Source of the DNA: Zooshikella ganghwensis DSM 15267
GTDB taxonomy: Bacteria > Pseudomonadota > Gammaproteobacteria > Pseudomonadales > Zooshikellaceae
Direction of reading: 5' to 3'
Length of the DNA stretch: 64,000 bases
Assembly (NCBI RefSeq): GCF_000428585.1
Contig: NZ_AUAF01000011.1
Span: 16,655-80,654 of the forward strand
Shown: piece after piece, positions 9,865-19,959 of the stretch
How the letters are laid out: every line of letters starts with the position of its first letter
How positions within the stretch are numbered: the first letter of the stretch is position 1
Notes under the pieces: generated by a model
Databases searched by the model: none
Seen by the model: the letters and a program-made list of their open reading frames with translations, nothing else
Told to the model about the DNA's origin: nothing
Program-made: the position numbers and the translations under genes

Positions 9865-10077
9865 TAATGCTGTATCGAAGATTGAAGGGGCAGGAGGAGC
9901 AAGATAAGACGCCGCGGTGAAGGGAACTCTAAAGGTAAAGGCTTTTCGAACCTGCTGCATTTGCTTGATGACCTCACTGCACTGGTAGTGGCTGAGGGCT
10001 AATGCTGCTTCCATCTGCTGCATCTCAGCGACAGCCTGTTGCAGTTGCTTCAATGATGAGTCTGTGAGAATGGACAT
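9826..10077 (-). CDS. Small hypothetical protein, 83 aa
   Basis: From the ATG at 10077 the frame encodes 83 residues beginning [20 protein letters not shown]. The first 45 or so residues look like an amphipathic, possibly coiled-coil helix; the rest is Ser/Ala/Pro-rich. I recognise no family. The frame stays open upstream to 10269, but that stretch contains a strong DNA hairpin (10162-10194) and reads as unlikely protein, so I reject the longer form. The gene would follow the GIY-YIG gene on the same strand and overlap the convergent antiporter gene by 39 bases. Weak TAGG site before the start. Confidence 0.35.
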   Translation of the reverse strand: MSILTDSSLKQLQQAVAEMQQMEAALALSHYQCSEVIKQMQQVRKAFTFRVPFTAASYLAPPAPSIFDTALLKSDCSHPSKNK

Positions 10078-10161
10078 TGCTTGCCTACTCTTGGCTCTAT
10101 AAGAGCTTTGACTAGAAGACCAGCTGAATAGTTCGTTTGATGAAAAGATAGAAATTAGTGT

Positions 10162-10194
10162 CCCCCAGAAGCAGGTAAATCCTGCTCTGGGGGG
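10162..10194. terminator. Strong GC-rich hairpin downstream of the GIY-YIG gene
   Basis: CCCCCAGAAGCAGG and CCTGCTCTGGGGG pair around TAAAT with a single bulged base, giving a stem of about 13 bp. It lies about 80 bases after the minus-strand GIY-YIG stop codon. There is no clear T-run on either side, so it may be an RNA processing or REP-like structure rather than a simple terminator. Confidence 0.45.
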
Positions 10195-10270
10195 ATTGTT
10201 AACGTCTAGTGATATGCTTGAAGTGATAGTCAGTAGCCAAATTAAAAAAAACAGGCTAAATGCGCTCAAA

Positions 10271-11302
10271 TTAAGCGGTCTGCTTTAAAGGCTGCCAGCA
10301 GTTCTGAGGACGTAAATACTGAGCTTTAAGTTGTTCAGCCATCTCATTTAGGTTTTCGATTATTGCTAACTGAGACTGCTTTTCGCTTTCAATTTCAGTG
10401 GGTGTACGTTGCTTGGTCAATTCACGTTGAGCCTCAATTGCAGCAACCATACGTAACTCTTTTTCTGTTAATGGTTTTGGCTCAGGTTCAGGAGGTGTAA
10501 CTGCTGCCACTGGGTCATAAGATTGCTCTATCTCTGATAGTGACTGAGTTACTTGATTATCATCCTTTGCTTTTGCACTACTATTATAAGCTTTCGCGTG
10601 CTCTGTTAGCTGCTTAAGGATTGATCCCACCGTAGATGTGCTTTCATTATCTTCAGCTGGAGTTGTTTGTGTCCGTGCTGAAGCAGTTTTTTCTTTCGCT
10701 TTCTTTGGTGTTGCAGGCGCTTCTTCAAAAGATGGCGCGAGACTGCATGTAGCAGTGTTCTCTTTACTTGGCGGTACAGCCGTTTCTGCGGTATTGCGAC
10801 CGTTATGATGTGTGTAAGCATCATAAGACTTAGCCATAGCTGTTAGCCGTTGTAAAATAGAAGGTCCTTCATGAGCTTCTATTTTAGCCAATGTCTCGGC
10901 TGAGGGCGATGGCGGTTGAGCTGGCGCAGCAGGTGCTGGCTGTTGCTTTGCTGTTACTGCTTGCTCACTCGTGGTGGGTTTAGCTTTTGCGGGTGCTTTT
11001 CTCCGTATAGGGCGAGAAATCGTACTGGATGAGCCAAGTTTGTAACCTTTCAAGCTCAATGCGCTGTACGTGTTGATGGCTTCTTGCTCTAGCTCAGCAA
11101 GCTCATCTCTGTTTTCCGCGTAATCCCATTCTTCAACACTAAACTCATCAGTGCCGTAGCGAAGAATCTCTTTGTATAGAGGAAAATCAAGATCCATTTC
11201 GGCCGCGGCAATAATTTTTGCCCATTGCACCTCAAGTTGGTTACGTGTTGTACCAACATAAACCTGACCAGTGATCTTGTTTGTTACCGTGAAGATTAAC
11301 AA
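10271..11302 (-). CDS. GIY-YIG domain protein with long disordered tail and internal repeat
   Basis: Residues 1-80 of 343 resemble a GIY-YIG nuclease-like domain (FTVTNKITGQVYVGTT at the N-terminus, a helix ending in WAKI, then YGTDEFSVEEWDYAE). From about residue 95 the protein is Ala/Pro/Lys/Glu-rich and probably disordered. Two copies of a short motif, SILQRLTAMAKSYDAY (148-163) and SILKQLTEHAKAYNSS (227-242), stand out in it. A final predicted helix spans about 300-330. The start is TTG at 11302 with a good AAGGTG site seven bases upstream. GIY-YIG folds occur in nucleases, but I cannot confirm a complete catalytic set, so the function is unknown. Confidence 0.7.
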   Translation of the reverse strand: MLIFTVTNKITGQVYVGTTRNQLEVQWAKIIAAAEMDLDFPLYKEILRYGTDEFSVEEWDYAENRDELAELEQEAINTYSALSLKGYKLGSSSTISRPIRRKAPAKAKPTTSEQAVTAKQQPAPAAPAQPPSPSAETLAKIEAHEGPSILQRLTAMAKSYDAYTHHNGRNTAETAVPPSKENTATCSLAPSFEEAPATPKKAKEKTASARTQTTPAEDNESTSTVGSILKQLTEHAKAYNSSAKAKDDNQVTQSLSEIEQSYDPVAAVTPPEPEPKPLTEKELRMVAAIEAQRELTKQRTPTEIESEKQSQLAIIENLNEMAEQLKAQYLRPQNCWQPLKQTA

Positions 11303-11653
11303 GGTGACACCTTCGTTACTGAATAGACCCCAAAAAAAGAGCGAAATTATACAGAGGAAGTTTTATGTTGGTAGGGGTTGACACTGCTCTTTTGAAAAAA
11401 AGTGATAAAAAGCAAAAGGATTGGAATAATTATACGAAAACTGTTGTTCTGTCACGCTCGCTGATCACAAAAATAGATCACTAGCTCTAATGAAGGCTTA
11501 ATAAGGGTAGTACGTATATTAATCAGTATGGCTGCAAGGTAAAAGGCATTCTGTATGGTGTAACTTTATCATTTTTCTGCCTAGTGATGAGCAGCAATAT
11601 GCTGGCTGTAGCCGCCTTAAAAAATAGGCGGCAATAGTATTATGCTGCAGACT
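11303..11653. other. Intergenic region, 351 bp, with hairpin after ispB
   Basis: No gene is apparent. GCCGCCT and AGGCGGC form a perfect 7-bp stem at 11611-11632 around an AT-only loop, just beyond the minus-strand ispB stop, and may end that transcript. The remainder should contain the GIY-YIG gene promoter, which I cannot locate. Confidence 0.4.
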
Positions 11654-12634
11654 TTAATAGCTCCGCTTAATGGCAAACGTAGCTAGGTTAAGCAGGGCTG
11701 TTTTATAAAGGGAAGGAGGAAGGATAGCTAAGGCATCTGTTGCTAGCTTTTGCTGCTCAGAGGCTTTTTCGAGAGTGTAATCAAGCGCGCCACTTTGAGT
11801 GATGATTGCAATGATTTCTTCAATGTTTACTTGCGCAGGTTTTTGGATAGCTTGTCTAACGCGCAGGGCTGCTTCAGGAGAGCCAGTTTGAATAGTATAA
11901 ATCAAGGGCAGTGTGGGTTTGCCTTCAGCCAAATCATCACCAATGTTTTTACCCATGGCTTTGGTATCACCTTGATAATCCAGCACATCATCAACCAGCT
12001 GAAATGCCATACCCAAGTGGCAGCCAAAACGACGTAGTGACTCACATACCTCGGGATCACTTCCTGCTAATTGCGCAGCTGTATGAGTAGACGCTTCAAA
12101 CAACATGGCGGTTTTGCCATGAATGACTTGCATATAGTCTGTTTCTGACGTATTCGCATCTCTGATACGCATTAGCTGCATGACTTCACCTTCAGCAATG
12201 ACATTGGTCGCTGAAGATAAAGTATCCATAATGCCCATATGCCCTAACTGCACCATCATCTGGAAAGCGCGGGAATAGAGAAAGTCGCCAACGAGGACGC
12301 TGGGGGCATTACCCCACTTAGCATTTGCGGTGGATTTGCCTCGTCTTAGATCCGAAGTGTCTACCACATCATCATGTAAAAGTGTGGCAGTGTGGAGAAA
12401 CTCTATAATAGCGGCCAAAGAGATTTGCTGCTCCCCCTGGTAGCCACATGCACGGGCTGCAAGAAGGACGAGCAAAGGTCTGAGTCGTTTACCACCAGCT
12501 TGAACAATATATTCAGCTATTTTAGTGACCAGAGGAACTTGTGATGTGAGCTGGATGTTGATGCACTTATCAACAGCAGTAAAGTCATCAGCGACGACTG
12601 CGTAGATATCTTGAACAAGCTTGGATTCAGGCAT
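11654..12634 (-). CDS. ispB: Octaprenyl diphosphate synthase
   Basis: This 326-residue trans-prenyltransferase makes the polyprenyl side chain of ubiquinone/menaquinone from farnesyl diphosphate and IPP. Both Asp-rich motifs are present: LLHDDVVDTSDLRRG (first) and FQLVDDVLDYQGD (second). The substrate-binding GGKRLRPLLVLL precedes the first. Length and position, divergent from rplU-rpmA, match ispB in gammaproteobacteria such as E. coli and Pseudomonas. Chain length cannot be read from sequence, so octaprenyl versus nonaprenyl is inferred. Confidence 0.92.
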   Translation of the reverse strand: MPESKLVQDIYAVVADDFTAVDKCINIQLTSQVPLVTKIAEYIVQAGGKRLRPLLVLLAARACGYQGEQQISLAAIIEFLHTATLLHDDVVDTSDLRRGKSTANAKWGNAPSVLVGDFLYSRAFQMMVQLGHMGIMDTLSSATNVIAEGEVMQLMRIRDANTSETDYMQVIHGKTAMLFEASTHTAAQLAGSDPEVCESLRRFGCHLGMAFQLVDDVLDYQGDTKAMGKNIGDDLAEGKPTLPLIYTIQTGSPEAALRVRQAIQKPAQVNIEEIIAIITQSGALDYTLEKASEQQKLATDALAILPPSLYKTALLNLATFAIKRSY

Positions 12635-12873
12635 GAGATTTTATGTGCACGATTAAAGAAAACCGCCCGCATGCTAGGGGGGTATAAACATTCTGTCAAG
12701 AATGATAACGCGGATACCCTGTGAGATATACCCGCTGGGAATGATTTTTACTTACAGTACGCTTTATCTTACATAGTTTGCTAACTGCTTTCTATTCTAG
12801 CCTGACTTAACAGTGCGCTCGTTAGACGCAGTGGCGAGTTAAAGTTATAGGCTAAAATGAAAGCAGGTAATAC

Positions 12874-12917
12874 TTGCTTGACTCAAGTGATTTCCGTAGA
12901 ATTGCGCGCTCACGCGC
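12874..12917 (+). promoter_or_regulatory. Candidate rplU promoter and leader hairpin
   Basis: TTGCTT (12874-12879) and TAGAAT (12897-12902) are separated by 17 bases, a plausible sigma-70 promoter with a weak -35. Directly downstream GCGCG-CTCA-CGCGC (12904-12917) can form a tight hairpin at the 5' end of the transcript. That would leave an untranslated leader of more than 200 bases before rplU, room for ribosomal-protein feedback control. Confidence 0.4.
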
Positions 12918-13144
12918 GAAAATCCTAGATTTCTTCTTTTTGTTATAAACGCTATAAACATCAAGCTTAGGCAGATATATGCCACTGCTAATGTGCTGTT
13001 GTAGCTGTTTATGGGAAGTAATCTTAGTATGCGTTACGCTTGTTTCAGTGTGTGTTACGCATAGGTATTTTCGATTTTATAAATTCCAGATCTAACTGGA
13101 TGCCTTTAACAAAAAGGCGGCTGTGGATTTTCGGAGATAGATAC

Positions 13145-13456
13145 ATGTATGCGGTAATCGTAAGTGGCGGCAAACAGTATAAAGTCGCTGAAGGGGATAC
13201 CCTAAAGTTAGAAAAGCTGGAAGTAGCCACAGGTGAGGCTGTCGAGTTTGATAAAGTGCTGTTGGTTGCTAACGGTGAAGAAATCAAAATCGGTGCACCT
13301 CAAGTTGAAGGGGCCAAGGTTTCTGCTGAAGTGGTTGCGCATGGTCGCGGTAAAAAAGTGCAAATCGTCAAGTTCAGACGTCGTAAGCACCATCGCAAGC
13401 AAATGGGTCACCGTCAGTGGTACACCCAAGTTAAAATTACTGGCATTAGTGCGTAA
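13145..13456 (+). CDS. rplU: 50S ribosomal protein L21
   Basis: The 103-residue protein begins [20 protein letters not shown] and ends in the basic RNA-binding [16 protein letters not shown], which is diagnostic of bL21. The length is exactly the family norm. The open frame continues about 35 codons further upstream (to 13040), but that part is not conserved. rpmA follows 21 bases later with its own AGGAG site, the usual operon. Confidence 0.98.
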   Translation: MYAVIVSGGKQYKVAEGDTLKLEKLEVATGEAVEFDKVLLVANGEEIKIGAPQVEGAKVSAEVVAHGRGKKVQIVKFRRRKHHRKQMGHRQWYTQVKITGISA

Positions 13457-13477
13457 TCTACGATAGGAGACTGAAGC

Positions 13478-13735
13478 ATGGCTCACAAGAAGGCCGGGGG
13501 TAGTACCCGTAACGGACGCGATTCCCAGAGTAAACGCTTAGGTGTTAAGCGCTTTGGTGGACAGCTGGTACCAGCAGGCAGCATTATCGTGCGTCAACGT
13601 GGCACACGTTTTCATGCTGGTGAAAACGTAGGTATGGGTACAGACCACACCTTGTTTGCTAAAGCTGAAGGCCGAGTGGTTTTCGAGGTTAAAGGCCCTA
13701 AAAACCGTAAATATGTACGGATTGAAGCGGCATAA
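13478..13735 (+). CDS. rpmA: 50S ribosomal protein L27
   Basis: The 85-residue protein starts [16 protein letters not shown] and contains the conserved [14 protein letters not shown] segment (here [19 protein letters not shown]), the signature of bL27. Its N-terminal tail reaches the peptidyl-transferase centre. It is cotranscribed with rplU and followed by a strong terminator. Confidence 0.98.
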   Translation: MAHKKAGGSTRNGRDSQSKRLGVKRFGGQLVPAGSIIVRQRGTRFHAGENVGMGTDHTLFAKAEGRVVFEVKGPKNRKYVRIEAA

Positions 13736-13756
13736 AATCGCCTTCCAGTTTTTAAG

Positions 13757-13783
13757 AAAAGCCCCGCTCTGTCGGGGCTTTTT
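13757..13783 (+). terminator. Rho-independent terminator of rplU-rpmA
   Basis: AAAAGCCCC and GGGGCTTTTT pair around GCTCTGTC; the stem runs straight into a T-run. Confidence 0.92.
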
Positions 13784-13805
13784 AATTTCAACACCTAAAC
13801 TCAAG

Positions 13806-13931
13806 TATACCCTTCGCGAATCAACTTTAGGGTTTGTTGCCTTCGTTTTTTACCTCAGTCACTTATTTATATAAGCTTCTGGGGCTTCATCACTTGACGG
13901 CTGCCCCTAAAAATCCTTCGCTTTAGGTATA
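13806..13931. repeat. TATACCC palindromic element, long copy 2
   Basis: It begins TATACCCTTCGCGAATCA and ends TTTAGGTATA, with inner ends TTTAGGGTTTGTTG and CCCCTAAAAATCC in inverted orientation. The ends match copy 1 (5067-5232), while the middle is different and 40 bases shorter. It lies between the rpmA terminator and obgE. Confidence 0.7.
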
Positions 13932-14010
13932 GAAAAGATGGTGGCAATATTTTTTGGCGCGAGTAGGATGACTGTCTCCTATTTGGGTGCGATCTGTGAA
14001 AGGTGGTTAA

Positions 14011-15207
<1,197 letters not shown>

Positions 15208-15334
15208 ACAATAAAGGCTGTTTTCGTGTTTGTCTGCCTTTCACGAATTAACAATTTTTTTGGCTAATTAAATGGCTGTCAGGCAATGATTTATTTGTCA
15301 AGTTCAGGCTAACGTTCTCATGTAGTTAACTTTC

Positions 15335-16477
15335 ATGCAGCAAGATAATCAAAGAGAAAAACTGACTAAAGCGAAACGCTGGGTTGTCAAGATAGGCAGT
15401 GCCCTGCTCACCGCAAATGGTAAAGGCTTAGCCACTGAAGCAATGCAGCAGTGGGTAGAGCAAATAGCTACATTGCGTAAGCAAGGCATAGAAGTTGTGC
15501 TGGTTTCTTCTGGGTCAGTAGCTCAAGGAATGGTTAGACTGGGCTGGGCTTCTCGACCGAGAGCCATTCATGAGCTACAAGTGGCTGCGGCAGTAGGGCA
15601 GATGGGGTTGATTCAGGCTTATGAAAGCTTTTTCCGGCAGCATAATATCTCTCCCGCACAAGTGCTTCTCACCCATGCTGATCTATCTAATCGGCAGCGT
15701 TATTTAAATGCCAGAAGTGCTTTACGTACTATGTTGGAGCTAGGTGTTATTCCAATCATCAACGAAAATGATACGGTTGCTACAGATGAAATACGCTTTG
15801 GCGACAATGACACCTTAGGAGCACTGGTAGCTAACCTAGTTGAGGCAGATCTTTTAGTCATTTTGACAGATCAGCAAGGTCTTTATGATGCAGACCCCAG
15901 AACTAATAAGGATGCCAAGCTAGTAAGTACAGCACCGGCTGCCAGTAAAACACTGGATAATATGGCTGCTGGAAGTGCCGGTGCATTAGGTCGTGGTGGC
16001 ATGATGACGAAGGTGCGTGCTGCAAGGCTAGCTGCCCGGTCAGGGGCGCATACCGTTATAGTGGGTGGTGCTCAGTCCGATGTTTTAACGCGAGTAGCGG
16101 CTGGTGAAGACATTGGCACACTGCTTACACCTGAGCAAGAACGATTAGCTGCTCGTAAGCAATGGCTGGCAGGACACCTGCAAACTCGAGGACGTTTGGT
16201 CATTGATGCTGGTGCTGTAAGAGTATTGCTAGAAGAAGGGCGGAGCTTACTACCAGTTGGCGTCTCTGCTATAGAGGGAGGCTTTCAGCGAGGGGAGATG
16301 GTGACCTGTGTAGATTTGCAAGGTGTGCCTATTGCAAATGGCCTGGTGAACTACAGTGCAGATGAAGCAAGGCAGATTATTGGCAAGCCGAGTCATCAGA
16401 TAGAAGGGATTTTAGGGTATGTGGATGAGCCAGAGTTGATTCATCGGGATAACCTTGTATTACTAACGGATGGGTAA
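15335..16477 (+). CDS. proB: Glutamate 5-kinase
   Basis: The 380-residue enzyme catalyses the first step of proline synthesis, ATP plus glutamate to glutamyl-5-phosphate. The amino-acid-kinase domain shows [44 protein letters not shown] and [12 protein letters not shown]. Residues from about 285 form the C-terminal PUA domain ([20 protein letters not shown]). Length and domain order match E. coli-type ProB. Confidence 0.96.
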   Translation: MQQDNQREKLTKAKRWVVKIGSALLTANGKGLATEAMQQWVEQIATLRKQGIEVVLVSSGSVAQGMVRLGWASRPRAIHELQVAAAVGQMGLIQAYESFFRQHNISPAQVLLTHADLSNRQRYLNARSALRTMLELGVIPIINENDTVATDEIRFGDNDTLGALVANLVEADLLVILTDQQGLYDADPRTNKDAKLVSTAPAASKTLDNMAAGSAGALGRGGMMTKVRAARLAARSGAHTVIVGGAQSDVLTRVAAGEDIGTLLTPEQERLAARKQWLAGHLQTRGRLVIDAGAVRVLLEEGRSLLPVGVSAIEGGFQRGEMVTCVDLQGVPIANGLVNYSADEARQIIGKPSHQIEGILGYVDEPELIHRDNLVLLTDG

Positions 16478-16528
16478 GGTGAGGTGGTTAGGATCAAGGT
16501 TTGTTTAGCTGAGTGAAATTTGGCAGGC

Positions 16529-16552
16529 AAAAAAAAACCGGCGACAGCCGGC
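16529..16552 (-). terminator. Rho-independent terminator of rpsT
   Basis: Read on the minus strand, GCCGGC-TGTC-GCCGGT forms a 6-bp stem followed by a run of about ten T. It lies about 20 bases after the rpsT stop. Confidence 0.88.
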
Positions 16553-16571
16553 TTTATCAGGCTAGTTAGCC

Positions 16572-16841
16572 TTAAGCTTCAGCTAAAGCCTTGACCTTAG
16601 CAGACAAGCGACTCTTATGACGCGCTGCTTTGTTTTTGTGAATGATGCCTTTATCGGCCATTCGGTCAATCACAGGTACTGCAGCAGTGAATGAAGCCTT
16701 AGCTTGTTCGATATCTTTGGCTTCAACTGCAGCAATGACTTTCTTGATTACTGTACGTACATGAGAGCGCAGGCTGGCGTTATGCTGACGGCGCTTCTCA
16801 TTCTGACGTGCACGTTTTTTAGCAGAGGGGGTATTTGCCAC
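16572..16841 (-). CDS. rpsT: 30S ribosomal protein S20
   Basis: The 89-residue basic protein begins [20 protein letters not shown] and continues [12 protein letters not shown], the bS20 signature. The start codon is GTG at 16841 with a strong AAGGAG seven bases upstream. E. coli rpsT also uses a non-AUG start (UUG), which is part of its autogenous control, so the weak start here may be functional. It is transcribed divergently from murJ. Confidence 0.97.
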   Translation of the reverse strand: MANTPSAKKRARQNEKRRQHNASLRSHVRTVIKKVIAAVEAKDIEQAKASFTAAVPVIDRMADKGIIHKNKAARHKSRLSAKVKALAEA

Positions 16842-17257
16842 CGTCTTGCTCCTTGAATGCTATCACCATATAAAATTAGACGCGCAACTATGCCCATTTG
16901 GTCTGTCATTGTCAATATTTGTCCAGTAAAACGCGCGCTTTTATCACTGAGCTTAAGGTTGAGAACCTTGGCTTGCTACAAACGAGACTCACGCTATTTA
17001 CCCAAGCTCATCAGTCAAGTCTTGCTAAAAGAACAGCTGCTGTATTTCAATGTGCGTCTATTGAATACAAAGTTGGCGAGTTTGTTGTGTGCTTGAGCAT
17101 AGCTGGGCAGACTTTGGGCAATAGGGTTTTAGAAAGACGATTTTTATAAAATACAGTGCATTTGTGAGAGCCCTCCTTTTTTACAAAGTGCTATGGGTTG
17201 ATGGCTAAGTCACTTTTGTGATGTAAGAAAAAGTTATAATAAGTCCCTTTTTTAGCT
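16842..17257. other. Divergent intergenic region between rpsT and murJ
   Basis: About 460 bases separate the two genes, including the small repeat at 17258-17279. Two overlapping open frames on the plus strand (16857-17096 and 16898-17149) have no convincing start site or recognisable protein. I treat this as promoter and leader DNA. Confidence 0.4.
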
Positions 17258-17279
17258 TATACCCTTCGCAGAGGGTATA
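17258..17279. repeat. TATACCC element reduced to a hairpin, 22 bp
   Basis: TATACCCT-TCGCAG-AGGGTATA is a perfect 8-bp inverted repeat. The left arm continues as TATACCCTTCGC, the same start as copy 2 at 13806. It appears to be the two ends of the element with the middle deleted. It lies 26 bases upstream of the murJ start, so in the mRNA it would be a hairpin close to the ribosome-binding region. Confidence 0.6.
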
Positions 17280-17305
17280 GATACTACCTGTTTGGATACC
17301 ATGCA

Positions 17306-18886
17306 ATGAGTGAAACTGAACCTTCACGTCAAGAAAAACCTGCTAAGCCTACTAAGTCATTTGGTCTGCTGCGTTCCAGTGCCATAGTGGGCGTGATGAC
17401 TTTGTTATCAAGAGTCATGGGGCTAGCACGAGATATTGCAATTGCCAGCTATTTTGGCTCGAAAACAGAAGCAGATGCTTTTTTTGTAGCTTTTAAAATC
17501 CCTAATTTTTTTCGGCGTCTATTTGCAGAAGGTGCATTTTCCCAAGCCTTTGTTCCTGTGCTAACTGAGTACCACACAAAGCGCTCATTTAGTGAGGTGC
17601 AAGAGCTTGTAAGGCGGACCATGGGGACATTAGGTGGAGCATTATTAATACTAACCAGTATTGGTGTCTTGGCTGCTCCGTTGATTATTACCATTTTTGC
17701 ACCAGGGTTTCGGCAAATGCCAGAGAAACTCTCATTGACAGCAGAAATGCTTCAAATCACTTTTCCCTATTTGATGCTGATATCGCTAACGGCTTTATGT
17801 GGCAGTGTATTGAATAGCTTTAACCGTTTTGCTATTCCTGCGTTTACGCCTGTTCTTCTTAATGTAGCATTAATTTTGGCCACATTGTTTATGACACCCT
17901 GGTTTGATGAGCCAGTTATGGCGCTGGCTTATGGGGTGATGTTGGCTGGTATTGCGCAACTGTGCTTTCAGCTACCATTTTTAGTACGGCTGCAACTCTT
18001 CTCATGGCCGCGTTGGGGGTGGCACCATGAGGGCGTTCAGCGGATTATGAAGCTGATGGTTCCAGCTTTGTTTGGTGCATCGGTTTATCAGATAAGTGTG
18101 CTGTTTGATACGGTCTTAGCATCATTGCTGGAGACGGGCAGTATTTCTTGGTTGTATTACTCTGAGCGTTTGACTCAGCTTCCTCAAGGTATTTTTGGTA
18201 TTGCCATTGCCACGGTTATCCTGCCTAGCTTATCGCGTAAACATGCGGAGCAATCTTCAGAGAGCTTTTCACGAACCATTGACTGGGCTTTGAAACTAGT
18301 CTGTTTAGTGGGAATTCCATCGGCCCTGGCGCTATTTATTTTGGCAGAGCCACTCATTGCTACCTTATTTCACTATGGAGCAATGCAAGACAGTGATGTC
18401 TTTAATGCCGCGAAAAGCCTTCGTGCTTATACTCTGGGGTTAGTTGCCTTTATGTTGATTAAAGTACTGGCGACTGGCTACTTTTCGAGGCATGACACCA
18501 AAACCCCTGTTCGTATAGCTATTAAAGCAATGTTTGCCAGTATGATTTTAAATGTCATTTTGGTTATTCCGCTTAAACATGCAGGTTTGGCGCTAGCAAC
18601 CTCGCTTTCTTCACTGCTGAATGCTGGCATGCTCTATTGGGGATTGCATCGTATAGGCGTGTTTAAGCTTCAGCCTGGTTGGCGGCTACTGAGTTTGCGT
18701 ATGCTTATGGCAAACAGCCTGATGGTATTAGTGGTTTATAAGTTAATGGCTGATGTATCTCTTTGGTTGAGCTGGGGGTGGATTGACCGTGCTTTACAGA
18801 TTGCCTTGCTAGTATCTGCTGGAGTATTGGCGTATGCTGCCGCATTGTTTCTCAGCGGATTTAAACCCCGACATTTAGCCCACTGA
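17306..18886 (+). CDS. murJ: Lipid II flippase MurJ
   Basis: This 526-residue inner-membrane protein of the MOP superfamily translocates lipid II for peptidoglycan synthesis. It shows the MurJ/MviN signature near the N-terminus (MTLLSRVMGLARDIAIASYF, then FKIPNFFRRLFAEGAFSQAF) and about 14 hydrophobic segments. It has a short polar N-terminal extension (MSETEPSRQEKPAKPTK). It heads the conserved run murJ-ribF-ileS-lspA-fkpB-ispH. The ATG at 17306 has no strong ribosome-binding site. Confidence 0.96.
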   Translation: MSETEPSRQEKPAKPTKSFGLLRSSAIVGVMTLLSRVMGLARDIAIASYFGSKTEADAFFVAFKIPNFFRRLFAEGAFSQAFVPVLTEYHTKRSFSEVQELVRRTMGTLGGALLILTSIGVLAAPLIITIFAPGFRQMPEKLSLTAEMLQITFPYLMLISLTALCGSVLNSFNRFAIPAFTPVLLNVALILATLFMTPWFDEPVMALAYGVMLAGIAQLCFQLPFLVRLQLFSWPRWGWHHEGVQRIMKLMVPALFGASVYQISVLFDTVLASLLETGSISWLYYSERLTQLPQGIFGIAIATVILPSLSRKHAEQSSESFSRTIDWALKLVCLVGIPSALALFILAEPLIATLFHYGAMQDSDVFNAAKSLRAYTLGLVAFMLIKVLATGYFSRHDTKTPVRIAIKAMFASMILNVILVIPLKHAGLALATSLSSLLNAGMLYWGLHRIGVFKLQPGWRLLSLRMLMANSLMVLVVYKLMADVSLWLSWGWIDRALQIALLVSAGVLAYAAALFLSGFKPRHLAH

Positions 18887-18990
18887 AGCTTGCATTGATA
18901 GTTCCAATGGTTGTGCTTTTGAATTCCAGGTGTTCAGCACTAGGACCCTGCTATATAATGGCTGGCCCTGGAGTGTAAGTGAGTAAAACA

Positions 18991-19914
18991 ATGGAACTCA
19001 TCCGTGGTTTACATAACCTCAAACAACAGTATGGCAGTGTTGTCACCATTGGTAACTTTGATGGTGTGCATCGAGGGCATCAGGCTATTCTAAATCAATT
19101 GAAAGATCAGGCTGAGCAGCTTGGACTTCCATCTGTTGTCGTATTGTTTGAGCCACAGCCTAGAGAGTTTTTTGATGGTCAAAATGCTCCCGCTCGACTG
19201 ACCTCCTTAACCGAAAAGCTTGACCTCCTTAAGCGATACGATGTCGATAAAGTGCTTTGCCTGCATTTTAATCGTCAACTCCGAGCCTTCACTGCAGATG
19301 AGTTTATCCAGCGTATTTTATTGAGCGGGCTGGCGATGAAGCACCTTGTAGTGGGTGATGATTTCCGTTTTGGCTGTGATCGGAGAGGTAACTTCCAGCT
19401 CCTGAAAGAGTATGGTGAACAGCATGGTGTTAGCGTAGCAAGCAACTGTAGTGTGCTGTTTCAGGGCAAACGGATTAGTAGTACCTGGGTTAGGCAAGCT
19501 TTGCAGGAAGCGGACTTTGAGCTTGCAGCACAGCTTTTAGGGCGACCCTATGCCATTCAAGGCCGTGTTATTCGAGGGCAACAGTTAGGGCGGACGCTTG
19601 GTGTGCCTACTGCCAATATTGCGTTAAAGCGTTGCCAGTTACCACTTCAGGGCGTGTATGCGGTAAAAGTTCATGGGTATAGCTGGCACCCCTTAAACGG
19701 TGTCGCGAATATCGGTTGGCGACCAACTGTTGTCAGTAAACAGCCCATGCTGGAAACACATTTATTAGATTTTTCTGGTGACTTGTATCGTAAGCGGCTT
19801 GCGGTAGAATTTGTCAGCAAACTGAGAGATGAACAAAAGTTCTCGTCTATCAATGCCTTACGCGAGGCAATCGAAAAGGACATTGTGATGGCTCAACAAT
19901 TGTTCCACCGATGA
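18991..19914 (+). CDS. ribF: Bifunctional riboflavin kinase/FAD synthetase
   Basis: About 307 residues. The N-terminal FMN adenylyltransferase domain carries TIGNFDGVHRGHQAIL and the C-terminal flavokinase domain carries GRTLGVPTANIAL and GVANIGWRPT. It converts riboflavin to FMN and FAD. I chose ATG 18991 because family members begin M-x-L-I-R-G-L-H-N-L. A GTG four codons upstream (18979) has a better spaced GGAG and cannot be excluded. Confidence 0.95.
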   Translation: MELIRGLHNLKQQYGSVVTIGNFDGVHRGHQAILNQLKDQAEQLGLPSVVVLFEPQPREFFDGQNAPARLTSLTEKLDLLKRYDVDKVLCLHFNRQLRAFTADEFIQRILLSGLAMKHLVVGDDFRFGCDRRGNFQLLKEYGEQHGVSVASNCSVLFQGKRISSTWVRQALQEADFELAAQLLGRPYAIQGRVIRGQQLGRTLGVPTANIALKRCQLPLQGVYAVKVHGYSWHPLNGVANIGWRPTVVSKQPMLETHLLDFSGDLYRKRLAVEFVSKLRDEQKFSSINALREAIEKDIVMAQQLFHR

Positions 19915-19959
19915 TCATCAATAGGTAAAAGCAAACTTGAGTACTTGGTATAAACAATC

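Noticed and set aside
10078..10269. Longer form of the small protein before the antiporter end
   Set aside because: The extra codons pass through a strong DNA hairpin and need a TTG start with no ribosome site.
13040..13144. N-terminal extension of rplU
   Set aside because: bL21 normally begins MYAVI; the extension is leader RNA that happens to be open.
16857..17149. Two overlapping plus-strand frames between rpsT and murJ
   Set aside because: No ribosome site, no family resemblance, and the region is expected to hold divergent promoters.
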